Under the pieces are notes generated by a model, which saw nothing but the letters and a program-made list of their open reading frames with translations, did no database searches and was not told where the DNA came from. From Cupriavidus metallidurans CH34 (GTDB lineage Bacteria > Pseudomonadota > Gammaproteobacteria > Burkholderiales > Burkholderiaceae), in NCBI RefSeq assembly GCF_000196015.1, contig NC_007973.1, forward strand, positions 1,612,001 to 1,676,000: DNA of 64,000 bases, read 5' to 3'. Made by a program: the position numbers and the translations under genes. Numbering within the stretch: the stretch's first letter is position 1; each line of letters starts with the position of its first letter. Below are positions 17,650 through 30,413 of the stretch, in pieces.

Positions 17650-17820
17650 TTAGCGAAATCGGTTCAGCTTGTCGGCGTAGAACGCTTTCAGGTCCTGCCG
17701 CTCCACGTACGCCCATACCCGTCGCGCCCGGTGCCCTTCCGGCAACACCGATTCCAGATCGCTCGCGCGAAACTCCAACTGGTTTCGGTTCGGCAACAGC
17801 ACTCGGGCTCGTAACGTCAT
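17650..17820 (-). pseudogene. IS1182-like transposase, N-terminal fragment (56 codons)
   Basis: ATG 17820 to TAA 17650 encodes MTLRARVLLPNRNQLEFR...LPEGHRARRVWAYVERQDL..., which resembles the N-terminus of IS1182-type transposases (a short polar lead followed by an LPE/DxHxAR-VWxYVE block). The catalytic domain is absent. It is a scrap of an old insertion between cbbR2 and the fbp remnant. Confidence 0.5.
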
Positions 17821-17951
17821 GGCCTTGGTCGGCCGACTTGCAACGGCTCGATTATACCACTGGCATTGCTGGTACTTTCACGGGCTCTCTGCGGAAGCGG
17901 CTGCGGCGACGTGCGAGGGTTGGTCATGTCGGATCGGCGACGTCGCTGTCG

Positions 17952-18875
17952 TCAGGACGCGTCGTGGCTCATCATCGCAGCAAGATGAGACTCGCCGTGC
18001 TCGAGCACGAAGTAGCGGAATGCCTCGGCCGCCGGCGACAACTGCTTGGCCGCAATGTTCACCACGTTCCACCGCCGCTCCAAGGGCAGGCCTTCAACAT
18101 GAGGTACGGCGATCAGGCCGTTGGACCACTCCAGCGCGATCGTGTGCAGCGACAGAAGACTGACGCCCATGCCGGCCATTACCGCCTGCTTGATTGCCTC
18201 GTTGCTAGGCATCTCCATGACGAACGTGGGCTGAATTCGGTGCGCATCCAGGTACTTCTGAAGCGCCTCCCGGGTTCCCGAATCGGGTTCGCGCACGATG
18301 AACGGCTCGTTGGCGAGCGCCACCGCGGGCACAGCTTCGGCGCGCGCGAAGCGATGCTGTGGCGACACCACCAGCACATGCGGGTGCGACGCGAACGGTT
18401 CCGCTCGAGTGGGGGGATCCTGTGGCGGCCGACCCATGATGCAGAGGTCCACATCGTTGCCCTGCATCATCACGCCAAGCTTTTCCCGACTAGCCAGGCG
18501 CAGGCGCACGTCCACGGCAGGATGCTCGGCGTGGAACTTCGCCAGCAACTGCGGCAGGAAGTAGCTGGCGGCACCCACCATCCCGATCGTCAGTCGGCCG
18601 GACTCCAGGCGCTTGAAACGGGCCATCATATCCTCGGCGTCCTTCAGCGTCGCCAACAGCCGGCGCGCATAGACGAGGAAGTACTCCCCAGTCGTGGTCA
18701 GCGTCATGCGCCGGCCCGCGCGATCGAACAAGGTCAGCCCGACCTGCCGCTCGGCTTCCTTGATTTGCAGCGAAACGGCTGGCGCCGTCAGGTGTAGAGC
18801 CTCGGCGGCACGGATCACGCTCGAGTAACGAGCGACCTCACTGACAACCCTGAGTTGCCTGAAGGTGATCTGCAT
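17952..18875 (-). CDS. cbbR: CbbR2, LysR-type regulator divergent from the cbbEFPTZGKYA operon
   Basis: 307-aa LysR-type protein. The N-terminal HTH spans residues ~1-65 (MQITFRQLRVVSEVARYSSVIRAAEALHLTAPAVSLQIKEAE), and the effector domain has REPDSGTREAL and NEAIKQAVMAGMGVSLLS, as in CbbR proteins. It differs clearly from the first CbbR (9992-10873), so it came with a different cbb operon. It is divergently placed 105 bp from the start of the cbbL/cbbS scar and therefore from the second cbb operon, which it presumably activates. Confidence 0.88.
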   Translation of the reverse strand: MQITFRQLRVVSEVARYSSVIRAAEALHLTAPAVSLQIKEAERQVGLTLFDRAGRRMTLTTTGEYFLVYARRLLATLKDAEDMMARFKRLESGRLTIGMVGAASYFLPQLLAKFHAEHPAVDVRLRLASREKLGVMMQGNDVDLCIMGRPPQDPPTRAEPFASHPHVLVVSPQHRFARAEAVPAVALANEPFIVREPDSGTREALQKYLDAHRIQPTFVMEMPSNEAIKQAVMAGMGVSLLSLHTIALEWSNGLIAVPHVEGLPLERRWNVVNIAAKQLSPAAEAFRYFVLEHGESHLAAMMSHDAS

Positions 18876-18980
18876 GATTTAGCAAAAGGTAAACGAAAAC
18901 GAAAGAATATCAAACTTTCTTTTATTCATCACAGCGATTAATGTTCGTCCGTACCCCGGATCCCTTCTCAGGAGAGTTGA
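18876..18980. promoter_or_regulatory. Divergent control region of cbbR2 and the second cbb operon
   Basis: This 105-bp AT-rich gap holds TTA-N8-TAA at 18879-18892, close to the CbbR-type TNA-N7/8-TNA half site, and a good AGGAGAG ribosome site (18970-18976) before ATG 18981. The promoter of the large rightward operon must lie here, because the genes from 19163 to 31891 are tightly packed. Confidence 0.55.
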
Positions 18981-19145
18981 ATGAACAGCCCGCTTGACTC
19001 CCGCTTGGCGGCCGACGCCACCCAGATCAACCAGCCGACGGACGAGCCCCGCGTCGGCCTCGCGCGCCAGGAGGGCGCGGGCCGCGACATTCGCTACACG
19101 GCGCATTCGTGCGCGACCGACCGCGCCGAAGCGCAGCGCTACTGA
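18981..19145 (+). pseudogene. cbbS: Deletion scar: last ~39 codons of a red-type (form IC) cbbS behind a short foreign start, possibly cbbL
   Basis: 54-codon open frame [15 protein letters not shown] followed by [39 protein letters not shown]. The second part matches the C-terminal beta-hairpin extension found only in red-type form IC small subunits (family pattern NRPxDEPGFxLxRQExxGRxxRYxxxSYA). The first 15 codons sit at the operon start, right after the ribosome site, where cbbL would begin. The simplest reading is an in-frame deletion of nearly all of cbbL and most of cbbS, plus loss of cbbX. It may be translated as a short peptide. Confidence 0.8.
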
Positions 19146-19162
19146 ACGAGGACTGCCGCAGC

Positions 19163-19861
19163 ATGACCATGCACCGCATCGCCCCCAGCATCCTCAGCGC
19201 CGACTTCGCATGCCTCGGTGACGAGGTACGCGGCGTGATCGCCGCCGGCGCCGACTGGATTCACTTCGACGTGATGGACAACCATTACGTCCCGAACCTG
19301 ACGATCGGCCCGGCGGTGGCGAAGGCGCTCAAGCCCCACACGCGGCGCGCCGACGGCAGCTCGGCGCCGCTCGACGTGCATCTGATGGTGCACCCGGTGG
19401 ACACATTGGCGGCCGAGTTCGCGCAAGCCGGGGCCGGCCTCATCAGCTTTCATCCCGATGCCAGCGTTCACGTGGACCGCACCCTGCAGCTGATTCGCGG
19501 GGCCGGCTGCAAGGCCGGTCTGGCCTTCAATCCGGCCGCGCCGCTGGACGTGCTGGACTGGACCCTCGACAAGATCGACCTCGTGCTGATCATGAGCGTC
19601 AACCCCGGTTTCGGTGGGCAGAGCTTCATCGACAGCGCGCTGCGCAAGATCGAGAGCGCCCGGCGTCTCATCGACCAGTCCGGCCGCGACATCCGTCTGC
19701 AAGTCGACGGCGGTATCAAGGTCGACAACATTCGTCGTGCCGCCGATGCGGGCGCCGACACTTTCGTGGCCGGCAGCGCGATCTTCGGCCAATCGAACTA
19801 CAAGGCCGTCATTGATGCCATGCGGGCCGAACTGGCCGCGCCGATGGGCAAGGTGGCGTGA
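19163..19861 (+). CDS. cbbE: Ribulose-phosphate 3-epimerase
   Basis: 232-aa TIM-barrel epimerase that interconverts xylulose-5-P and ribulose-5-P in the regeneration phase. Motifs: [16 protein letters not shown], the metal His in [26 protein letters not shown] and QVDGGIK. ATG 19163 is preferred; a second ATG at 19169 (MHRIAPS) and longer upstream starts are possible. It lies 17 bp behind the RuBisCO scar. In C. necator cbbX and cbbY stand between cbbS and cbbE; both are missing here at this point. Confidence 0.96.
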   Translation: MTMHRIAPSILSADFACLGDEVRGVIAAGADWIHFDVMDNHYVPNLTIGPAVAKALKPHTRRADGSSAPLDVHLMVHPVDTLAAEFAQAGAGLISFHPDASVHVDRTLQLIRGAGCKAGLAFNPAAPLDVLDWTLDKIDLVLIMSVNPGFGGQSFIDSALRKIESARRLIDQSGRDIRLQVDGGIKVDNIRRAADAGADTFVAGSAIFGQSNYKAVIDAMRAELAAPMGKVA

Positions 19862-19870
19862 GGCTGGCGC

Positions 19871-20014
19871 ATGGACGCACCCCTACCTCTGTATCGCATG
19901 CGCCAGACCAGCCGCCTGTTCGCCGATCGTAACCGCGTGCTCGACCAGGTCGCGCTCACGACTCTTGCCGCGGCGGACATCCGGGTCAGCCGGGTGTTCG
20001 CCGCGGCAACCTGA
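19871..20014 (+). CDS. Small ORF (47 aa) between cbbE and cbbF
   Basis: [26 protein letters not shown]... fills most of the gap between cbbE and cbbF in an otherwise close-packed operon. It is Arg- and Ala-rich, with no recognisable domain. It could be a decayed gene fragment or chance coding; there is no clear ribosome site. Reported because it occupies the only sizeable gap in this part of the operon. Confidence 0.25.
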   Translation: MDAPLPLYRMRQTSRLFADRNRVLDQVALTTLAAADIRVSRVFAAAT

Positions 20015-20040
20015 CACTGAACCACTCCGAGGACTCACCC

Positions 20041-21138
20041 ATGCCACTGTCCCACCGCCAGACCCTGACCCGCTACCTGATCGAGGAACGACGCCGCTTC
20101 CCCGAGGCCAGCGGCGAACTCAACGCGCTGATCCTCGATGTGGCGCTGGCATGCAAGGCGCTGGCCCGCGTCGTGTCGTTCGGAGAACTCGGCGACGCGT
20201 TGAGCGACGGTTCCGCTGCGCCCACGGGGGGGGGCATCAACGTGCAGGGCGAGGTGCAGAAACCGCTGGACGTGCAGTCCAACGAGATGTTCATCCGCAT
20301 GAACGAGTGGAACGGGCAACTCGCCGGCATGGCCAGCGAGGAGATGGAGGAGCCGTACCTGATCCCGAGCTCTTACCCGCGCGGCAAGTACCTGCTCGTG
20401 TTCGACCCACTGGACGGCAGCAGCAACATCGACGTCAACGTCTCCATCGGCAGCATCTTCTCGATCCTGCGCGCCCCGGCCGACGTGGTAGCCAGCGGCC
20501 GCGACGTGACCGAAGCGGACTTCCTGCAGCCCGGCGCCGCACAGGTCGCCGCCGGCTACACGATCTACGGGCCGACGACGCAACTGGTGCTGACCGTCGG
20601 CAATGGTGTCGCGGCCTTCACGCTGGACCCCAACCTCGGCGAGTTCTTGCTGACGCGCAGCGACATCCGCGTACCCGAGCAGACGCAGGAGTTCGCAATC
20701 AACTCCAGCAACAGCCGGTTCTGGGAGCCGCCGGTCAAGCGCTACGTCGACGAATGCCTGGCCGGCAAGACCGGGCCGCGCGGCAAGGACTTCAACATGC
20801 GCTGGGTCGCGAGTATGGTCGCCGAGGCGCATCGCATCCTCATGCGCGGCGGTGTCTTCATGTACCCGCGCGACACCAAGGATCCCGCCAAGCCCGGTCG
20901 TCTGCGGCTGCTGTACGAGGCGAATCCGGTCGCAATGCTGATGGAACAGGCCGGCGGCCGCGCCAGCACGGGGCGCGAGCCGATCCTGGGGGTCAGTCCG
21001 ACGGCGCTGCATCAGCGCATCGGCTTGATCTTCGGCAGCAAGGATGAAGTCGAGCGCATCGAGCGCTATCACCAGGAGCCGGCGTCCAACGAGGCCGCCG
21101 CACCGCTGTTCGCCGAACGCAGCCTGTTCCGCGACTGA
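20041..21138 (+). CDS. cbbF: Fructose-1,6-/sedoheptulose-1,7-bisphosphatase (class I)
   Basis: 365-aa class I FBPase-type enzyme; in CBB operons it hydrolyses fructose- and usually also sedoheptulose-bisphosphate. Motifs: [12 protein letters not shown], the MASEEMEEP metal site, and [20 protein letters not shown] with the catalytic acidic cluster. The C-terminal [22 protein letters not shown] is intact, in contrast to the truncated fbp at 16652. Start ATG 20041, preceded by a GAGGA site (20029-20033). cbbP follows 32 bp later. Confidence 0.97.
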   Translation: MPLSHRQTLTRYLIEERRRFPEASGELNALILDVALACKALARVVSFGELGDALSDGSAAPTGGGINVQGEVQKPLDVQSNEMFIRMNEWNGQLAGMASEEMEEPYLIPSSYPRGKYLLVFDPLDGSSNIDVNVSIGSIFSILRAPADVVASGRDVTEADFLQPGAAQVAAGYTIYGPTTQLVLTVGNGVAAFTLDPNLGEFLLTRSDIRVPEQTQEFAINSSNSRFWEPPVKRYVDECLAGKTGPRGKDFNMRWVASMVAEAHRILMRGGVFMYPRDTKDPAKPGRLRLLYEANPVAMLMEQAGGRASTGREPILGVSPTALHQRIGLIFGSKDEVERIERYHQEPASNEAAAPLFAERSLFRD

Positions 21139-21170
21139 ACCGAACACGAGCCACCCTGCGAGTCCACACC

Positions 21171-22055
21171 ATGTCAGAAAAACACCCCATCATCGCCATC
21201 ACGGGCAGTTCCGGCGCCGGCACGAGCTCGGTGACGCGCACGTTCCAGAACATCTTCCGGCGCGAAGGCGTGAAGGCAGCCGTCATCGAAGGCGACAGCT
21301 TCCACCGCTACGACCGCAAGGGGATGAAGCTGCACCAGGCCGAGGCCGAGAAGTCCGGCAACACGCACTTCAGCCACTTCGGGCCGGAGAACAACTTGCT
21401 CGTCGAGCTCGAACAGCTGTTTCGCGGCTACAGCGAGAGCGGCACCGGCAAACGCCGCAAGTACCTGCACGACGACGACGAGGCCGCGCCGTACAAGCAG
21501 GAGCCGGGCACCTTCACGCCGTGGGAGGACCTGCCTGCCGACACCGACATGTTGTTCTACGAGGGACTGCACGGGGCGGTGGTGACGCCTGAGGTGAACA
21601 TCGCCAAGCACCCCGATTTGCTGGTCGGCGTGGTGCCGGTGATCAACCTCGAGTGGATCCAGAAGCTGTACCGCGACAAGAAGATGCGCGGTTACTCGAC
21701 CGAGGCGGTGACCGACACCATCCTGCGCCGCATGCCCGACTACGTCCAGTACATCGTGCCGCAGTTCTCGCAGACGCACGTCAACTTCCAGCGCGTACCG
21801 GTGGTGGATACGAGCAACCCCTTCATCGCGCGCGACGTCCCGAGTGCCGACGAGAGCCTGTGCGTAATCCGCTTCGCCAACCCCAAAGGCATCGACTTTC
21901 AGTACCTGCTGAACATGATCCACAACTCGTGGATGAGCCGCGCCAACACGCTCGTCGTGCCCGGCGGCAAGATGGAGCTGGCGATGCAGTTGATTTTTAC
22001 GCCGTTTATCTGGCGCATGATGGAACGGCGCAAGCGCGCCCTGGGAGTCCTGTGA
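21171..22055 (+). CDS. cbbP: Phosphoribulokinase
   Basis: 294-aa class I (proteobacterial, octameric type) phosphoribulokinase, one of the two enzymes unique to the CBB cycle; it makes RuBP from Ru5P and ATP. The P-loop is GSSGAGTSSVT near residues 12-22. Other conserved parts are EGDSFHRYDRKGMK, FYEGLHG and KKMRGYSTEAVTDTILRRMPDYV. The stop overlaps the cbbT start (TGATG), indicating translational coupling. Confidence 0.98.
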   Translation: MSEKHPIIAITGSSGAGTSSVTRTFQNIFRREGVKAAVIEGDSFHRYDRKGMKLHQAEAEKSGNTHFSHFGPENNLLVELEQLFRGYSESGTGKRRKYLHDDDEAAPYKQEPGTFTPWEDLPADTDMLFYEGLHGAVVTPEVNIAKHPDLLVGVVPVINLEWIQKLYRDKKMRGYSTEAVTDTILRRMPDYVQYIVPQFSQTHVNFQRVPVVDTSNPFIARDVPSADESLCVIRFANPKGIDFQYLLNMIHNSWMSRANTLVVPGGKMELAMQLIFTPFIWRMMERRKRALGVL

Positions 22056-24109
22056 TGGCCAGTACCTCTGCCGACCGCGTGCTGCGCCCCGAGAGCGGCC
22101 GCTACGACGAACTCGCCAACGCGCTGCGCGCCCTGGCCATGGACGCCGTTCAGCAGGCCAACTCCGGCCACCCCGGCGCGCCGATGGGCATGGCCGAGAT
22201 GGCCGTCGCGCTGTGGAGCGGTCATCTGCGCCACAACCCGGGCAATCCCGGGTGGCCCGACCGCGACCGGTTCGTCTTGTCCAACGGGCATGCGTCGATG
22301 CTGCTGTATGCCTTGCTGCACCTGAGCGGCTACGACCTGCCGATCGAGGAACTGCAGCGCTTCCGGCAACTGCACAGCAAGACCCCGGGCCACCCCGAGG
22401 TGGGCCTCACGCCCGGCGTGGAAACCACGACCGGCCCATTGGGCCAAGGTTTGGCGAACGCGGTCGGCATGGCGCTGGCCGGGAAGTTGCTGGGCGACGA
22501 GTTCAACCGCCCGGGACATGTCGTGGTCGACCACCACACCTACGTCTTTCTCGGCGACGGCTGCCTGATGGAAGGCATCAGTCACGAGGTCTGCTCGCTG
22601 GCTGGCGTGTGGAGGCTCAACAAGCTGATCGCGCTGTACGACGACAACGGCATCTCGATCGACGGTGCGGTCGATGCCTGGTTTCGCGACGACACCGCGG
22701 CACGCTTTCGAGCCTATGGCTGGAACGTGATCGGCCCGATCGACGGCCACGACGTCGTGGCGATCGGGCGTTCCATCGCCGACGCGCGGCGCTCTGCCGA
22801 CCGGCCCACGTTGATCGTGTGCCGCACCACCATCGGCCGCGGCTCCCCGGGACGCGCCGGTACGGCCAAGGCCCATGGCGAACCGCTCGGGGCCGACGAG
22901 ATTGCCGCCACGCGCGCCGCCATCGGGTGGCACGAGGCTCCGTTCGAAATTCCGGATACCGTGCGTGCGCGCTGGAGCGCGCGCGATCTGGGCGCCAGGC
23001 GCGAAGCTCAGTGGCGCTTGGGCTTCGAGGCCTACCGGAGCGAATATCCCGCACTGGCCGCGGAGTTCGAGCGCCGGATTGCCGGCGACCTGCCGTCGTC
23101 GTTTCATGAAGCCGCGTCGGCAGCGATGATCGAACTCGGTCAGGCCACCACGCCGGTCGCCTCACGCAAGGCTTCGCAGCAAGCGCTGGCGATGCTGGCG
23201 CCCAAGATCCCCGAGATGCTCGGCGGCAGTGCCGACCTCACGGGCTCTAACCTGACCGACTTCCCGGGCTGCGGTGCCGTGCGGGCCGGCCAGCCCGGCG
23301 GGCGCCACGTCAACTACGGCGTGCGCGAGTTCGGCATGGCGGCGATCATGAACGGGCTGGCGCTGCACGGCGGCTTCATTCCGTACGGCGGCACCTTCCT
23401 CACCTTCAGCGACTACAGCCGCAACGGAATTCGCATGGCCGCGCTGATGAAGCTGCGCGTGGTTCATGTCTTCACGCACGACTCGATCGGCCTGGGCGAG
23501 GACGGCCCGACGCACCAGGCCGTCGAGCATGCCGCGAGCTTGCGCCTGATCCCCAATCTCGATGTCTGGCGGCCCTGCGACGCCGCCGAGACCGCGGTGG
23601 CCTGGGCGTTCGCGCTCGAGCAACGCACGCGCCCCAGCGCGTTGCTGCTGTCGCGGCAGAACCTGCCGCCGCAGGCGCGCACTGCGGAGCAGGTCGCGCA
23701 GATCCGTCGCGGCGGTTACGTGCTCTCCGACCGACCCGAGCCGCAGGTGGTGCTGATCGGCACCGGCTCCGAGGTGTCCATCGCGATGGAGGCGCAGCGC
23801 CTTCTCGATGCGGTGGGCATCGCGGCGCGGGTGGTCTCGTTGCCCTGCAGCACCCTCTTCGATCGGCAGGAGGCCGCCTGGCACGAGCAGGTGCTCGGCC
23901 GGGGAATCCCGCGCATCGGCGTCGAAGCGGGCGTCACCTCGTGGTGGGGCCAGTACCACTGCGTCGCCGCGCTGGGGGTGAACAGCTTCGGCGAGTCGGC
24001 GCCCGGCCCGCAGGTGTACGAGCACTTCGGCCTCGACGCCAAGGCGCTGGCCGACCTGGCACGCGAAGTGCTGGCGCGCGAAGTGCGGTTCGTCCGGTCC
24101 AGGAGCTGA
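22055..24109 (+). CDS. cbbT: Transketolase
   Basis: 684-aa transketolase that moves two-carbon units between sugar phosphates in the regeneration phase. ThDP/metal motif: FLGDGCLMEGISHEVCSLAG. Other signatures are ANSGHPGAPMGMA, TTTGPLGQGLANAVG, THDSIGLGEDGPTHQAVEH and YHCVAALGV. ATG 22055 overlaps the cbbP stop. The gene is full length. Confidence 0.97.
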   Translation: MASTSADRVLRPESGRYDELANALRALAMDAVQQANSGHPGAPMGMAEMAVALWSGHLRHNPGNPGWPDRDRFVLSNGHASMLLYALLHLSGYDLPIEELQRFRQLHSKTPGHPEVGLTPGVETTTGPLGQGLANAVGMALAGKLLGDEFNRPGHVVVDHHTYVFLGDGCLMEGISHEVCSLAGVWRLNKLIALYDDNGISIDGAVDAWFRDDTAARFRAYGWNVIGPIDGHDVVAIGRSIADARRSADRPTLIVCRTTIGRGSPGRAGTAKAHGEPLGADEIAATRAAIGWHEAPFEIPDTVRARWSARDLGARREAQWRLGFEAYRSEYPALAAEFERRIAGDLPSSFHEAASAAMIELGQATTPVASRKASQQALAMLAPKIPEMLGGSADLTGSNLTDFPGCGAVRAGQPGGRHVNYGVREFGMAAIMNGLALHGGFIPYGGTFLTFSDYSRNGIRMAALMKLRVVHVFTHDSIGLGEDGPTHQAVEHAASLRLIPNLDVWRPCDAAETAVAWAFALEQRTRPSALLLSRQNLPPQARTAEQVAQIRRGGYVLSDRPEPQVVLIGTGSEVSIAMEAQRLLDAVGIAARVVSLPCSTLFDRQEAAWHEQVLGRGIPRIGVEAGVTSWWGQYHCVAALGVNSFGESAPGPQVYEHFGLDAKALADLAREVLAREVRFVRSRS

Positions 24110-24110
24110 C

Positions 24111-27029
<2,919 letters not shown>

Positions 27030-27033
<4 letters not shown>

Positions 27034-27848
27034 CCACCGGAACGGCGGCAAGACCCAAGCTCGAGGCGCTGCTGTGGGACGTCGACGGCACCCTCGCCGA
27101 GACCGAGCGCGACGGGCATCGGGTCGCGTTCAACCTCGCCTTCGAGGCCTTCGGCCTGCCTTGGCGTTGGGACGATGCGCGCTATGGCGAGCTCCTGCGC
27201 GTGACCGGCGGGCGCGAGCGCCTGATGCACGACATGGACAGCCGGCCCGACGCACCGCCCATGGCGAGCGAGCGCGATGCGCTGGCGCGCGCGCTGCACG
27301 CGAAGAAGAACACCTTGTATGCTGAACTGGTTGCCGATGCCGGCATTCCGCTGCGCGACGGCGTTCTGGAACTGATGCGCGAGTGCCGCGACCACGGCGT
27401 GCGCATGGCCGTCGCCACGACCACCAGCCGCTCCAACCTCGAAGCCTTGTTGCGCAAGCACATGGGCAACCGGTGGGCCGGCTGGTTCGGTGCCATCGTG
27501 TGCGGCGAGGACGTGGAGCGCAAGAAGCCCGATCCCGAGGTCTTCGTCAAGGCCTTGCGGGCGCTGGGCGTCGGCCCACACCAGGCCGTCGCCATCGAAG
27601 ACTCGCCCGGCGGCGTGGCGGCGGCGCGCGCCGCCGATTGCCCGGTGGTGGTCACCCGCAGCTTCTACTTCGCCAAGGCACCGATCGAGGGTGCCATCGC
27701 CGTCGGCCCCGGCCTGCACGCCCGCGAGGGCTGGCGCCCGGCGCTGGCCGCGCGGGTGAAGCCGCCGCAGTCGCAGGGGCAGCGCGTCGGCCTCGCCGAC
27801 ATCGCCGACTGGTTTGCGCAACGGGACACGATCTGCGACTACCCGTAG
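27030..27848 (+). CDS. cbbY: CbbY, xylulose-1,5-bisphosphate phosphatase (the intact copy)
   Basis: 272-aa HAD phosphatase. CbbY proteins dephosphorylate xylulose-1,5-bisphosphate, a misfire product that inhibits RuBisCO. Nucleophile motif [33 protein letters not shown] in the cap; [37 protein letters not shown]. Start ATG 27030 overlaps the cbbK stop. It is the only undamaged one of three cbbY copies in the window, and here it sits between cbbK and cbbA, not next to the RuBisCO genes. Confidence 0.92.
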
Positions 27849-27907
27849 CGCACTTGCACTCGATCCAACGACTTCCTGAACCTTCAACGACTTACGGAGA
27901 ATCCTTC

Positions 27908-28945
27908 ATGGCCCTCATCTCACTGCGCCAAGTGCTCGATCACGCTGCCGAATACGGCTACGGCGTGCCCGCTTTCAATGTCAACAACCTGGAGCAGGTC
28001 CACGCCATCATGGAGGCGGCGCAGGAAACGCAGTCGCCGGTGATTTTGCAAGCCTCGGCCGGCGCCCGCAAGTATGCCGGCGAGCCCTACCTGCGCCACC
28101 TGGTGCTGGCGGCCGTGGAGATGCACCCCGACATCCCGGTCGTGCTGCACCAGGACCACGGCGCCTCGCCGGCGGTGTGCCAGCAGTCGATCCGCTCGGG
28201 CTTCACCAGCGTGATGATGGACGGCTCCCTGCTCGAAGACGCGAAGACGCCCGCGAGCTACGATTACAACGTCGACGTCACGCGCAAGGTCTGCGAAATG
28301 GCGCATTCAATCGGCGTCTCGGTCGAGGGTGAACTGGGCTGCCTGGGTTCGCTCGAAACGGGCGAGGCCGGCGAAGAAGACGGCGTCGGTGCCGTGGGCA
28401 AGCTCACGCACGACATGATGCTCACCAATCCCGAGGAGGCCAAGGACTTCGTGGCCCGCACTGGCGTGGATGCGCTGGCTATTGCCATCGGCACCAGCCA
28501 CGGCGCCTACAAGTTCACCCGCAAGCCCACCGGCGACATCCTGGCCATCGAGCGCATCGCGCAGATCCACGCCGCGGTGCCGAACACGCACCTGGTGATG
28601 CACGGCTCCTCCAGTGTGCCGCAGGAGTGGCTGGCGATCATCCGCAAGTACGGCGGCGACATCAAGGAGACCTACGGCGTGCCGGTCGAGGAGATCCAGC
28701 GCGGGATCAAGAGCGGTGTGCGCAAGATCAACATCGATACCGACATCCGCTTGGCGATGACCGCGGCGATGCGCCAAGTGTTCGCCGAGCAGCCCAGCGA
28801 GTTCGACCCGCGCAAGGCGCTGCAGGCGGCCACTAAGGCCGCGCGCAGCGTGGTCAAGGCGCGCTTCGAGGCCTTCGGCTGCGCCGGGCAGGGGGCCCGC
28901 ATCAAGCCGCTCCCGCTCGAAGTCATGGCGGCACGCTACGCGTGA
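27908..28945 (+). CDS. cbbA: Fructose/sedoheptulose-bisphosphate aldolase, class II
   Basis: 345-aa class II zinc aldolase of the CbbA/Cald type (longer than and distinct from the split fba at the ends of the unit). Motifs: [22 protein letters not shown] with the metal His, [38 protein letters not shown] and [10 protein letters not shown]. Start ATG 27908 with a GGAGA site. Its presence means the cell does not depend on the broken fba. Confidence 0.97.
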   Translation: MALISLRQVLDHAAEYGYGVPAFNVNNLEQVHAIMEAAQETQSPVILQASAGARKYAGEPYLRHLVLAAVEMHPDIPVVLHQDHGASPAVCQQSIRSGFTSVMMDGSLLEDAKTPASYDYNVDVTRKVCEMAHSIGVSVEGELGCLGSLETGEAGEEDGVGAVGKLTHDMMLTNPEEAKDFVARTGVDALAIAIGTSHGAYKFTRKPTGDILAIERIAQIHAAVPNTHLVMHGSSSVPQEWLAIIRKYGGDIKETYGVPVEEIQRGIKSGVRKINIDTDIRLAMTAAMRQVFAEQPSEFDPRKALQAATKAARSVVKARFEAFGCAGQGARIKPLPLEVMAARYA

Positions 28946-30378
28946 AGGCCCGCCACACCATGCGCCGCAACCGCAACGCCAAGATCGTCGCCACGCTCGG
29001 CCCGTCCAGTTCCGACAAGGACACCATCCGCCGGCTGTTCGCCGCCGGTGTCGATGTCTTTCGCCTGAACTTCAGTCACGGCGACGAGGCGGCGCATCGG
29101 GCCAGCTTCGCCATCCTGCGTGAACTCGAGCGCGAGGCCGGCCGCCCGATTGGCATCCTGGCCGACCTGCAGGGTCCGAAGCTGCGCGTGGGCACTTTCG
29201 CCGCGGGTTCGGTGATGCTGGACGAATCGCAGCCGTTCCGCCTCGAGCTCGACACGGCGCCGGGTGACGCGCGCCGCGTCGGCCTGCCGCATCCGGAGAT
29301 CTTCGCGGCGCTGGCGCCGGGCGCCGAACTGCTGCTCGACGACGGCAAGCTGCGGCTGATCGTCGAACGCTGCGGCGCCGACTTCGCCGATACGCGCGTG
29401 GTGGCCGGCGGCAAGCTGTCCGATCGCAAGGGCGTCAACGTGCCCGGCGTGCTGCTACCCATCAGCGCACTGACCGCCAAGGACCGGCGCGATCTGGCGC
29501 TGGCGCTGGACCTCGGTGCGGACTGGATCGCCCTGTCGTTCGTGCAGCGGCCCGAAGACGTCGTCGAGGCGCGAAAGCTGATCGGCGAACGCGCGGCCAT
29601 CGTTGCGAAGCTCGAGAAGCCGTCGGCGGTCGAACAACTGGAAGCCATCGCCGAATGCGCCGACGCCGTGATGGTGGCGCGCGGTGACCTGGGCGTGGAG
29701 TTGCCGGCCGAGCGCGTGCCCGGGATACAGAAACGCATCCTCCGCACCTGCCGCCGGCTCGGACGGCCGGTGATCGTGGCCACGCAGATGCTTGAATCGA
29801 TGGTGACGAGCCCGGTGCCTACGCGCGCCGAGGCCTCGGACGTGGCCACTGCGATCTACGACGGCGCCGACGCGGTCATGTTGTCCGCCGAATCCGCTGC
29901 CGGCCGCTATCCGGTCGAGGCGGTGGACATGATGAGCCGCCTGATCACCGAAGTGGAGGGCGATCCGCAGTACCTGCAGCTGATGAACGCGTCGCGCCCG
30001 AGCGCGCCGGCTGGCGCGGGTGCCGCCGACGCCGTGTGCTGCGCCGTGCGCCATGCCGTCGCGCTGATGCATGCGAGCGCCATCGTCTGCTACACGAGCT
30101 CGGGCCACACCAGCCTGCGTGTCGCCCGTGAGCGTCCCGAGGCGCCGGTACTGAGCCTGACGCCGCATTTGCGCGTCGCGCGCCGCATGGCGCTCGCCTG
30201 GGGCATCCACTCGGTGCACATCGAGGACGTGGCCGATGTCGATCAGATGACCGCGAAAGCCTGCGCGGTCGCCTGCCAGGAAGGATTCGCCCAGGGCGGG
30301 CAGACCCTCGTCGTCATTGCCGGCGTGCCGTTCGGCACGCCCGGCACGACGAATCTCATGCGCATCGCGACGGTGTGA
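28942..30378 (+). CDS. pyk: Pyruvate kinase
   Basis: Pyruvate kinase, converting PEP to pyruvate with ATP formation; it drains fixed carbon toward biosynthesis. Motifs: [46 protein letters not shown] and [18 protein letters not shown], with the C-terminal allosteric-type domain from about residue 350. The GTG at 28942 overlaps the cbbA stop (478 aa); ATG 28960 (472 aa, [10 protein letters not shown]) is an alternative start. Pyruvate kinase also occurs in some C. necator-like cbb regions. Confidence 0.95.
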   Translation: MKARHTMRRNRNAKIVATLGPSSSDKDTIRRLFAAGVDVFRLNFSHGDEAAHRASFAILRELEREAGRPIGILADLQGPKLRVGTFAAGSVMLDESQPFRLELDTAPGDARRVGLPHPEIFAALAPGAELLLDDGKLRLIVERCGADFADTRVVAGGKLSDRKGVNVPGVLLPISALTAKDRRDLALALDLGADWIALSFVQRPEDVVEARKLIGERAAIVAKLEKPSAVEQLEAIAECADAVMVARGDLGVELPAERVPGIQKRILRTCRRLGRPVIVATQMLESMVTSPVPTRAEASDVATAIYDGADAVMLSAESAAGRYPVEAVDMMSRLITEVEGDPQYLQLMNASRPSAPAGAGAADAVCCAVRHAVALMHASAIVCYTSSGHTSLRVARERPEAPVLSLTPHLRVARRMALAWGIHSVHIEDVADVDQMTAKACAVACQEGFAQGGQTLVVIAGVPFGTPGTTNLMRIATV

Positions 30379-30413
30379 ATCCAGTCCCTCTTAACAGACC
30401 AAAGAGCCCCCCG

